Assembly: GCF_018308945.1 (NCBI RefSeq)
Contig: NZ_CP070501.1
Coordinates: 496,001-560,000 of the forward strand
Source: Agrococcus sp. Marseille-Q4369
Lineage (GTDB): Bacteria > Actinomycetota > Actinomycetes > Actinomycetales > Microbacteriaceae
Direction: 5' to 3'
Length of the DNA stretch: 64,000 nucleotides
Shown here: in pieces, positions 58,475-64,000 of the stretch
How positions within the stretch are numbered: position 1 is the first letter of the stretch
Layout of the letters: every line of letters begins with the position of its first letter
Position numbers and translations under genes: made by a program
The notes under the pieces: model-generated
Database searches by the model: none
What the model was told of the DNA's origin: nothing
The model's input: the letters and a program-made list of their open reading frames with translations, nothing else

Positions 58475-58957
58475 ATGACCGAACGCAGCGAAGAGCTCCA
58501 GATCATCACCGGCATCATGCGCTCGACGAAGGTCGCGTCGCTCACGTACGTCTCACAGCAGGGCGACCTCGTCTCCGTGCCGATGGGCACCCAGGACTTC
58601 GAGCACCCGCACACCGTGTGGTTCCTCACCCAGCGCTCGACCGAGAAGGTCGCCGCGATCTCGGCCGACCCGCGCGTGAACGTGCACTACGCGGGCAAGG
58701 GCGGCTGGGTGTCGCTCGCCGGTACCGCTCGCTTCGTCGACGACCGCGAGAAGCTGCGGCAGCTGTGGGATGCGTCGGCGGATGCGTTCATGACGGGCGA
58801 GCCGGAGGACCCGGAGAACGGCCTGCTCGAGATCACCGCATCGAGCGCCGAGTACTGGGACTCCCCCGGCGCGGTCGCGGTGGCGGTGCAACTCGTCAAG
58901 GGCATCGTGAGCGACGCGCAGCCCGACATGGGCGACTCGGGCGTCGTGCGCCTCTGA
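58475..58957 (+). CDS. Pyridoxamine 5'-phosphate oxidase-like flavin-binding protein
   Basis: A 160-residue split-barrel protein of the pyridoxamine 5'-phosphate oxidase-like family, close to the general stress protein 26 group. Features are ITGIMRSTKVASLTYVS, GDLVSVPMGTQDFEHPHTVWFLTQRSTEKVAAI (in parts, about residues 30-65), NVHYAGKGGWVSLAGTARFV (about 70-89). Members bind FMN or F420, and the cofactor is not certain here. The ATG at 58475 has GGAG only 2 bases upstream, so initiation is less clear than for its neighbours. Confidence 0.85.
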   Translation: MTERSEELQIITGIMRSTKVASLTYVSQQGDLVSVPMGTQDFEHPHTVWFLTQRSTEKVAAISADPRVNVHYAGKGGWVSLAGTARFVDDREKLRQLWDASADAFMTGEPEDPENGLLEITASSAEYWDSPGAVAVAVQLVKGIVSDAQPDMGDSGVVRL

Positions 58958-58984
58958 GCCCCTCGGGGTTCTGCTCCGCACGCC

Positions 58985-59095
58985 ACTCGACCCGTTGTCG
59001 CCGATCCGACCTGCTGCAGCGGGTCGAGTCGGCAGGAGCAGGTCCGCTCGGCGGCTCGGCGCGCGAGAGCGGGTCTGCTCGGCGGGAAGCGGTCC
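58985..59095. repeat. Inverted repeat and imperfect direct repeats in an intergenic gap
   Basis: ACTCGACCCG (58985-58994) is the exact reverse complement of CGGGTCGAGT (59020-59029), with a 25-base loop. It is followed by three imperfect copies of a GGTCyGCTCGGCGGG-like unit up to about 59095. The gap lies between two convergent genes (ends at 58957 and 59112), so a bidirectional terminator is the simplest reading. Confidence 0.45.
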
Positions 59096-59111
59096 ACTCG
59101 CCGGGCGAGGC

Positions 59112-59633
59112 TCAGCGAGCGTCGGCGTGCTCCGGCGGCCACACGACCGCGAACCGCTCGAAGACGATCTCGTCGTCCTCCGACCACGTCGCGCCCCGCG
59201 CGGCCGCGGTGCGCGTCCAGTAGCGACGGTGCTCGCGCCGCCACGACTCGAGCGAGCGGTCGTCCTCGCCCTCGGCGGCCGCGAAGGCGGCATCCGCGCT
59301 GCCGAACGGCCCGATGCGCAGCTCGACGCTCCGCAGGATCGCGCGCGGGCGGCCCGCACCGTCGCACGCGATCCAGTGCGAGCCGACCCGGGGCAGCTGC
59401 TCCCCCGCCGCGACGAACTCGGCGACGAGCTCTGAGGTCGCGCGCTTGCCGCCCTCGAGCACGAGGGCGAGCAGTGCGTCGGCGAGCTCCGCCGAGTCGC
59501 CGAACCCCTCGACCGTGTGCTCGGGCGTGCCGGCGACCGCTTCGGGGTGCGCGTGCGCGTAGGCCGCCCACATCTCGGCCGCGGCCTCGCGATCGGGGGC
59601 AGCTGCGGGCACGCGGGCGCTGTCGATGCTCAT
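59112..59633 (-). CDS. ASCH-domain protein
   Basis: A 173-residue protein of the ASCH superfamily, an RNA-binding PUA-like fold. The typical order is seen: FGDSAELADALLALVLEGGKRATSEL (about residues 46-71; families have GxKxAT), PRVGSHWIACDGAGRPRAILRSVELRIGPFG (in parts, about 82-112) and the acidic EGEDDRSLESWRREHRRYW motif (about 120-138). ASCH proteins include RNases and amidohydrolases acting on modified nucleosides; the role here is open. CACGAT (59646-59641, minus strand) stands 7 bases before the ATG at 59633. It is divergent from the next gene. Confidence 0.85.
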   Translation of the reverse strand: MSIDSARVPAAAPDREAAAEMWAAYAHAHPEAVAGTPEHTVEGFGDSAELADALLALVLEGGKRATSELVAEFVAAGEQLPRVGSHWIACDGAGRPRAILRSVELRIGPFGSADAAFAAAEGEDDRSLESWRREHRRYWTRTAAARGATWSEDDEIVFERFAVVWPPEHADAR

Positions 59634-59640
59634 GCCCTCC

Positions 59641-59667
59641 ATCGTGCCAGCCGCGACCGCGTACGAT
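59641..59667. promoter_or_regulatory. Back-to-back leaderless promoters of the ASCH gene and its neighbour
   Basis: CACGAT (59646-59641, minus strand) and TACGAT (59662-59667, plus strand) lie 7 and 6 bases from the starts of their genes; only 40 bases separate the two start codons. Confidence 0.5.
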
Positions 59668-59673
59668 GCCCGC

Positions 59674-60192
59674 GTGCCGACCGACGCCGACCTCGCCGCC
59701 GTGGAGCGCGCTCGCGCGCTCCTGCAGGCGATGGCCGACCGGCTCGGCGAGGCGGGCGCTCGCGACGAGGCGCTCGCCGAGCACGTCGTGCCGAAGCCCT
59801 TCCTCGGCATCCCGCGGCGGCCGACCATGCGCTCGCTCGGCCGCGCGTGGCGGCTCGGCGCGCTGCTCCTCGCGCGCGACGGCTCGGTGTGGCAGACGGG
59901 CATCTCGACGCGCGTGACCGAGCCCGGCCGCCCCCAGTTCCACTCCGCATCCGTCGAGCAGCGCCGCGCCTACCGCGCGGCCGCGCTCCAGGGCCGCTTC
60001 CCGCTGGGCGAGACGGTCAACCACGGCGTCCGGCCCATCGCACTCGACGAGTCGCTCGTCGGCGGCCCCGGCCCGCTCGTCGTCGAGGGCGGGGCGGCGC
60101 TCGTGCGCTGGGGCACCGACGCGCCCGTGCCGCTCGAGCGCTACCTCGACGACCTCGCCGACCTGCTGCTGCACCCGCCCCAGGGCGCGTAG
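59674..60192 (+). CDS. Hypothetical 172-residue protein
   Basis: A soluble protein of 172 residues that I do not recognise. An N-terminal helix (AAVERARALLQAMADRLGEAG) is followed by a conserved-looking core: VVPKPFLGIPRRPTMRSLGRAWRLGALLLARDGSVW (in parts, about residues 36-72), TRVTEPGRPQFHS and RRAYRAAALQGRFPLGETVNHG. The GTG start at 59674 follows TACGAT by 6 bases. It ends 18 bases before the thioesterase-like gene. Related proteins may exist in actinobacteria only; no function is claimed. Confidence 0.72.
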   Translation: MPTDADLAAVERARALLQAMADRLGEAGARDEALAEHVVPKPFLGIPRRPTMRSLGRAWRLGALLLARDGSVWQTGISTRVTEPGRPQFHSASVEQRRAYRAAALQGRFPLGETVNHGVRPIALDESLVGGPGPLVVEGGAALVRWGTDAPVPLERYLDDLADLLLHPPQGA

Positions 60193-60209
60193 CGGCTAGC
60201 GTCGGAGGC

Positions 60210-61004
60210 ATGCAGCCCACCGATGCCTACTTCGTCGCGCTCGGCGACGGCCGCTACCGACCCACCGAGCACGCTGTCGGCGCATGGCAGGACGGCGAGA
60301 TCCACTTCGCGCCGCTCGCTGGCATCCTGACGCACGCGATCGAGCGCCACCGCGCCGAGACCGGCGCCGCGCCGCTGCGACTCGGTCGCATCGCCTTCGA
60401 CATCCTCGGCTTCCTCGCGCTCGACGACGTCGCGCTGCGGGTCGAGACCCGCCGCCCGGGCCGCACGATCGAGCTCACCGAGGCCACCGCATCCATCGCC
60501 GGTCGCGACGTCGCGATCGCGCGCGCGTGGCACAGCGTCGAGGTCGACACGAGCGCCGTCGCGGGCGGCGCGGCCGAGCCGCTCCCGGCGCCCGACGCGA
60601 TGCGCGAGTCGGCGTTCGCGGCCGAGTGGGGCGGCGGCTACGTGCGGTCGGTCGAGCTGCGCGTCGCGGGCGACGGCACGCCCGGCCGGAACCGCGCGTG
60701 GAAGCGCACCGCGCATCCGCTCATCGAGGGCGAGCAGGCGAGCGCCCTCGCCCGCTGGATCGGCCTCGTCGACGGCGCGAACGGCATCGCGGTGCGCGCG
60801 CGGCCCGACACGTGGATGTTCCCGAACCTCGACCTGACGATCCACCTCCATCGCGAGCCCGAGGGCGCGTGGGTCGGCTTCGACACGCGCGTCGCCTTCG
60901 GCCCCACCGGCCAGGGCGAGACGCACACCGCCCTGCACGACGAGCGCGGCCACGTCGGCCACGCCTCGCAGACGCTCACGGTGCGTCCGATCCCCGCTCG
61001 CTGA
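60210..61004 (+). CDS. Thioesterase-like (double hotdog) family protein
   Basis: A 264-residue protein of the acyl-CoA thioesterase II-like family (TesB/TE-3HB type) with two hotdog domains. The N-terminal hotdog has YFVALGDGRYRPTEHAVGAW and RLGRIAFDILGFLAL (about residues 50-65); the C-terminal one has PDTWMFPNLDLTIHLHREP and WVGFDTRVAFGPTGQGETHTALHD (in parts, about 205-250), where the D-x-T-x/Q-G-x-T elements occupy the catalytic Asp-Thr/Gln positions of TesB. It may hydrolyse acyl-CoA. TAGCGT (60197-60202) precedes the ATG at 60210 by 7 bases. Confidence 0.8.
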   Translation: MQPTDAYFVALGDGRYRPTEHAVGAWQDGEIHFAPLAGILTHAIERHRAETGAAPLRLGRIAFDILGFLALDDVALRVETRRPGRTIELTEATASIAGRDVAIARAWHSVEVDTSAVAGGAAEPLPAPDAMRESAFAAEWGGGYVRSVELRVAGDGTPGRNRAWKRTAHPLIEGEQASALARWIGLVDGANGIAVRARPDTWMFPNLDLTIHLHREPEGAWVGFDTRVAFGPTGQGETHTALHDERGHVGHASQTLTVRPIPAR

Positions 61005-61098
61005 CGCACTCCGGCGGATGCGCGAGGCCGGGCCCGCGAGCCGGTAGGTTTGCACCCGACGCACGACCGCGACGCCGACCGCGAGGAGACCCACGCCG

Positions 61099-62429
61099 AT
61101 GGACCTGACGCCGCTGCAAGCCGTGCTCGACAGCCTGAGCGGCATCATCTGGGGGCCCTTCCTCCTCATCCCGCTCCTCGTCGGCACCGGCCTCTACCTC
61201 ACGATCCGGCTCGGCGGCCTGCAGTTCCTGAAGCTCGGCGCAGGCCTGCGCCTCGGGCTGGTGCGGCGCAAGGACGACGGCGCCGAGGGCGACATCTCGC
61301 AGTTCCAGGCGCTCACGACCGCGCTCGCCGCGACCGTCGGCACGGGCAACATCGTCGGCGTCGCGACGGCGATCGGCATCGGCGGCCCCGGCGCCCTCTT
61401 CTGGATGTGGGTCACGGGCCTCGTCGGCATGGCGTCGAAGTACACCGAGTCGTACCTCGCCGTGCGCTTCCGCACGACCGACGAGGCGGGCGAGAAGTCG
61501 GGCGGCCCGCAGCACTACTTGCGGCGCGGCATCCCCGGACCGCTCGGCCGCGTGCTCGCCGTCTCGTTCGCGATCTTCACCGTCATCGCGTGCTTCGGCA
61601 TCGGCAACATGACGCAGGGCAACTCGATCGCCTCGAACGTCGAGTTCAGCTGGGGCGTGCCGACCTGGATGACGGGCATCGTGCTCGCCGCGCTCACGCT
61701 CGTCGTGCTCGTCGGCGGCATCAAGTCGATCGGGCGCGTCACGGCCGGCTTCGTGCCCGTCATGATCGTCTTCTACGTGCTCGGCGGCCTCTGGATCCTC
61801 GGCGCGAACGTCACGGCGCTGCCCGCGGCGCTCGCGCAGGTGTTCACGGATGCGTTCACCGGCACGGCCGCGATCGGCGGCTTCGCGGGTTCCGCCCTCA
61901 TCATCGCGGTGCAGATGGGCGTCGCCCGCGGCCTCTTCTCGAACGAGTCGGGCCTCGGCTCGGCCGCGATCGCCGCAGCCGCCGCGCGCACGACGCACCC
62001 GGTGCGGCAGGGCCTCGTCTCGATGACGCGGACCTTCATCGACACCCTCATCGTGGTCAGCATCACGGGCCTCACGATCGTCGTGACGGGCGTGTGGGAC
62101 GACGTCGACGAGGCGGGCGAGCAGATCAGCGCCGCGCTCATGACCGGCGAGGCGTTCTCGACCGGCCTGCCGGGCGACTGGGGTCACTGGGTCGTGACGA
62201 TCGGGCTCGTGATGTTCGCCTACTCGACGATCCTCGGCTGGTCGTACTGCTCATCCTCTCGGGACTCGTCGCCCGCGAGACGCGCCACTACCTGCGGCAC
62301 GACCCGCGGCTCGAGGCATCGAAGGACGAGATCGAGGCGTTCATGGCCGACCAGCCCGGCTGGGCCGACTGGAAGGCCGGCGACGAGATCGGCACCTCGC
62401 GCATCGACCTGCGCCGAGCGCGACGCTGA
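61099..62429 (+). pseudogene. Sodium:alanine/glycine symporter (AGCS) with internal deletion and frameshift
   Basis: Residues 1-383 (61099-62247) are a normal AGCS transporter: [45 protein letters not shown] (in parts), [27 protein letters not shown] and [11 protein letters not shown]. The next helices, including the expected YGE.....NGLMAIPNLI region of about 55 residues, are missing. The end of the protein, [16 protein letters not shown] plus a polar tail, follows in another frame (62247-62429). Translated literally the first frame would run to 63093 through nonsense. A gaggag site precedes the ATG. The family imports alanine or glycine with sodium; this copy should be inactive. Confidence 0.82.
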
Positions 62430-62441
62430 CGCGCGGACGCC

Positions 62442-63311
62442 TCACGGCAGCGCGGCGCAGCGCGCGACGACCCACGCGAGCAGCGCGTCGCGCTGCGCGT
62501 CGGGGCTCGGCAGCACGAGCTCGGCCGGCTCGCCCGCGCTCGTGACCCGGATGCGGAACAGCGTGCCCTGCTTGTCCTCCGCGATCGCGTGCGCGTCGCA
62601 CCGCCCCGGCGTGAGCGGCACCTCGACGACCGCGGGCTCGCCGCCCGGCTCGATCGCGAGGCCGACCGGCAGCGACTCGATGCGGTTCCCGGATGCGTCG
62701 ACGGGCGCGAGCAGGACCGTCGCGCCGACCTCGTCGACGCTCCCGCCCGCGGCGCCCTCCCCCGCCTCGGGCACGACCTCGAGCCGCACGATCGCCGCAC
62801 CCGACCCATCCGCCGGGATCGCCGGGTCGAGCCACCGCACGGCCGCGACGTCGTGCTCGAAGGACCGCAGCGCGCACGCCGCGTCGTCGATCGCCTCGAG
62901 CTGCCCGAGCGGGTCGCCGGGGACGCCCGCGACGACCCGCCCGTCGGCGAGCTCGAGCACGGCGCGGTGCTCGAGCGGTCCCTCGTCGCACGTCGGGGGC
63001 GGCAGCTGCAGCCGCAGGTTGCGCGAGGCTCCCGCGGGGACGGCGTCGCCCTCCGCGCGCTCCATCGGCGCGCTCCAGCGGGTCGACTCGTAGGCGGCGC
63101 GCGCGACCTCGAGCGCGGCATCGCCCTCGTTCGTCACGCGCAGCTCGATGTGGCCGCTCGCGACGTCGCCGCGCAGCTGCAGGATCTCGAGCACCGCATC
63201 CGCATCGCTCGCGGGCATCGTGCTCGGCGTGGCCGGCGACGCGGTGCAGCCCGCGCTCGCGAGCAGCACGACGAGTCCTACGGCCGTCGCCCCGCTTCGC
63301 CGCTGCAGCAT
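62442..63311 (-). CDS. Hypothetical secreted lipoprotein
   Basis: A 289-residue lipoprotein. A signal peptide ([22 protein letters not shown]) ends in the lipobox LASAGC (shown here in parts only: ASAGC, Cys about 22). The mature part has two beta-rich segments: [21 protein letters not shown] (about 57-77) and a second with [11 protein letters not shown] and [21 protein letters not shown], which recall immunoglobulin-like folds, and several Cys that may form disulphides (PTCDEG, ACALRS, GRCDAH, ARCAALP). No family recognised. CAGGAT (63324-63319, minus strand) stands 7 bases before the ATG at 63311, so the ATG three codons upstream is not used. Confidence 0.8.
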   Translation of the reverse strand: MLQRRSGATAVGLVVLLASAGCTASPATPSTMPASDADAVLEILQLRGDVASGHIELRVTNEGDAALEVARAAYESTRWSAPMERAEGDAVPAGASRNLRLQLPPPTCDEGPLEHRAVLELADGRVVAGVPGDPLGQLEAIDDAACALRSFEHDVAAVRWLDPAIPADGSGAAIVRLEVVPEAGEGAAGGSVDEVGATVLLAPVDASGNRIESLPVGLAIEPGGEPAVVEVPLTPGRCDAHAIAEDKQGTLFRIRVTSAGEPAELVLPSPDAQRDALLAWVVARCAALP

Positions 63312-63318
63312 GGCGCTC

Positions 63319-63339
63319 ATCCTGCCACTGGGCCAGGAT
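63319..63339. promoter_or_regulatory. Divergent leaderless promoters of the lipoprotein and DUF2255 genes
   Basis: CAGGAT occurs on both strands, 63324-63319 (minus) and 63334-63339 (plus), 7 and 6 bases from the respective ATGs. Only 34 bases separate the start codons, so both polymerases cannot bind at the same time. Confidence 0.5.
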
Positions 63340-63345
63340 GGCGGC

Positions 63346-63714
63346 ATGAGCGCGCCGCGGGACCCGGAGGAGCTCGCCGTCATCGGCTTGACCGAGGAGC
63401 TGCACCTCTCCTCCCGCCGCCCCGACGGCAGCCTGAGCCCCGCGATCACGATCTGGGCGGTCGCGGTGGGCGACGAGGTCGTCGTGCGCTCCGCCTACGG
63501 CGAGCGGAACGGCTGGTACCGCCGGGCGCTCGAGCGCGGCGCGGGCCGCATCCGCTGCGGCGACGTCGAGCAGGACGTCGAGATCGTCGACGGCTCGGGC
63601 CTCGACCAGCGCGCGATCGACGACGAGTACCGGCGGAGGTACGCGCGGTTCGAGCCGCCGATCGTCGCGACGGCCGTCGGGCACGCGCATACGCTGCGGC
63701 TGCGGCCCGCCTGA
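63346..63714 (+). CDS. DUF2255 family protein
   Basis: A 122-residue protein of DUF2255, a small split-barrel-like family of unknown function. Conserved-looking parts are LTEELHLSSRRPDGSLSPAITIWAVAVGDEVVVRSAYG (in parts, about residues 15-52), NGWYRRALERGAGRIRCG (about 55-72) and DDEYRRRYARF (about 92-102). No signal peptide. CAGGAT (63334-63339) precedes the ATG at 63346 by 6 bases. It stands alone, divergent from the lipoprotein gene. Confidence 0.85.
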   Translation: MSAPRDPEELAVIGLTEELHLSSRRPDGSLSPAITIWAVAVGDEVVVRSAYGERNGWYRRALERGAGRIRCGDVEQDVEIVDGSGLDQRAIDDEYRRRYARFEPPIVATAVGHAHTLRLRPA

Positions 63715-63741
63715 CGCGGCGACCGCGGACTCCGAGGCTCG

Positions 63742-64000
63742 CTACTCGGCCAGCGCCGCCTCGATCGCGGCCTCGAGGTCGCCGAAGTCGCGCAGCTGCA
63801 GCTGCTCGCCGTCGACGTAGAACATCGGGGTCGAGGGGACGCCGAGCGCGATGCCGGCGTTCGCGTCGAGCGCGACGCGATCGAGGGTCGCGTCGGCCGC
63901 GACCGCCTCGTCGAACGCCGCGAGGTCGAGCCCGAGCTCCTCGGCGTAGCCGCGGAAGGTCTCCTCCGCGCCGTCGGCGCCCGCCCAGTCCGACTGCCGC
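63742..64000 (-). CDS. C-terminal end of a DsbA-family thioredoxin-fold protein (partial)
   Basis: The last 85 residues before a TAG at 63742 are visible; the N-terminal part with the CxxC lies beyond the window edge. The C-terminal pattern fits DsbA/FrnE-like (Thioredoxin_4) proteins: FRGYAEELGLDLAAFDEAV, then DANAGIALGVPSTPMFYVDGEQL with the cis-Pro in VPSTPMF. Such proteins in actinobacteria are usually membrane-anchored oxidoreductases acting outside the cell. The end is not a mutation but the window limit. Confidence 0.82.
   Translation of the reverse strand, partial: RQSDWAGADGAEETFRGYAEELGLDLAAFDEAVAADATLDRVALDANAGIALGVPSTPMFYVDGEQLQLRDFGDLEAAIEAALAE

Noticed and set aside
61099-63093. 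A single 664-residue transporter reading
   Set aside because: After residue 383 the frame is nonsense and antisense to a lipoprotein gene, while the true AGCS end continues in another frame; a deletion with frameshift explains it.

Overview
The window is about 64 kb of very GC-rich DNA, densely packed with roughly 80 genes. A mycothiol ligase (mshC), the pafB-pafC-tatA-tatC-helY block, a polyprenol-phosphate mannose synthase next to lnt, and a type B L31 without zinc cysteines all point to Actinomycetota. The small-gene content (DUF3099, SURF1, PAC2, DUF4192) and codon style suggest the Microbacteriaceae; the genus is not decided here. There is no insertion sequence, prophage, rRNA or CRISPR array. 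The only gene-free-looking stretch over 300 bases (48.64-48.98 kb) holds two gene remnants.

Layout. 0-14 kb: DEAD-box helicase, PnuC, BioY, a PEP-mutase-like enzyme, an ABC-F protein, a TRIC-type channel, a DUF3099/Cys-rich/SURF1 operon, FabG, a phosphoesterase-serB-glgC group divergent from glgA, an ABC ATPase and rpmE2. 14-23.5 kb: an unrecognised gene, an exonuclease, a hydrolase-glycosyltransferase pair, a sirtuin, an rRNA/tRNA methyltransferase with a penicillin-binding-type carboxypeptidase, a GDSL hydrolase, dinB, a PspC protein and one tRNA-Leu. 23.5-38.3 kb: a conserved actinobacterial housekeeping block (peptidase, uppP, mshC, PAC2, HAD, trmI, FKBP lipoprotein, pafB, pafC, tatA, tatC, helY, lnt, ppm1). 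38.3-49 kb: GDPD-QmcA-NfeD, an SDR-S9 peptidase-VOC operon, YcaQ-like glycosylase-lipid kinase-DUF2183, a trans-sulfuration enzyme. 48.6-52.1 kb: remnants, a MarR divergon, a GNAT, a dif-like Xer site, a VapBC module and a short DUF4192 gene. 52-64 kb: small membrane proteins, an MpaB-type oxygenase, a nitroreductase, a cupredoxin lipoprotein, a Ser/Thr kinase with an Asn-Gly tail, several small enzymes, a broken sodium:alanine symporter, a lipoprotein, and the end of a DsbA-like protein.

Two things stand out. First, about 35 genes show the same promoter grammar: a TAnnnT-like -10 hexamer lying 6 or 7 bases before the ATG or GTG, with no ribosome binding site. This implies widespread leaderless transcription and fixes many starts. 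Second, at 50,561-50,588 there is an AT-rich Xer recombination-type site that resembles the actinobacterial dif consensus. It sits beside a toxin-antitoxin module whose operator, leaderless promoter and the stop codon of the neighbouring gene are merged in one 25-bp palindrome. Three wrecked or shortened genes lie within about 13 kb of this site, which would suit a replication-terminus location.

The trmI-to-helY block has the gene order known from mycobacteria, but the whole Pup-proteasome set (arc/mpa, dop, pup, prcBA, pafA) is missing between trmI and the FKBP gene, leaving a 31-base gap, while PafB and PafC remain.
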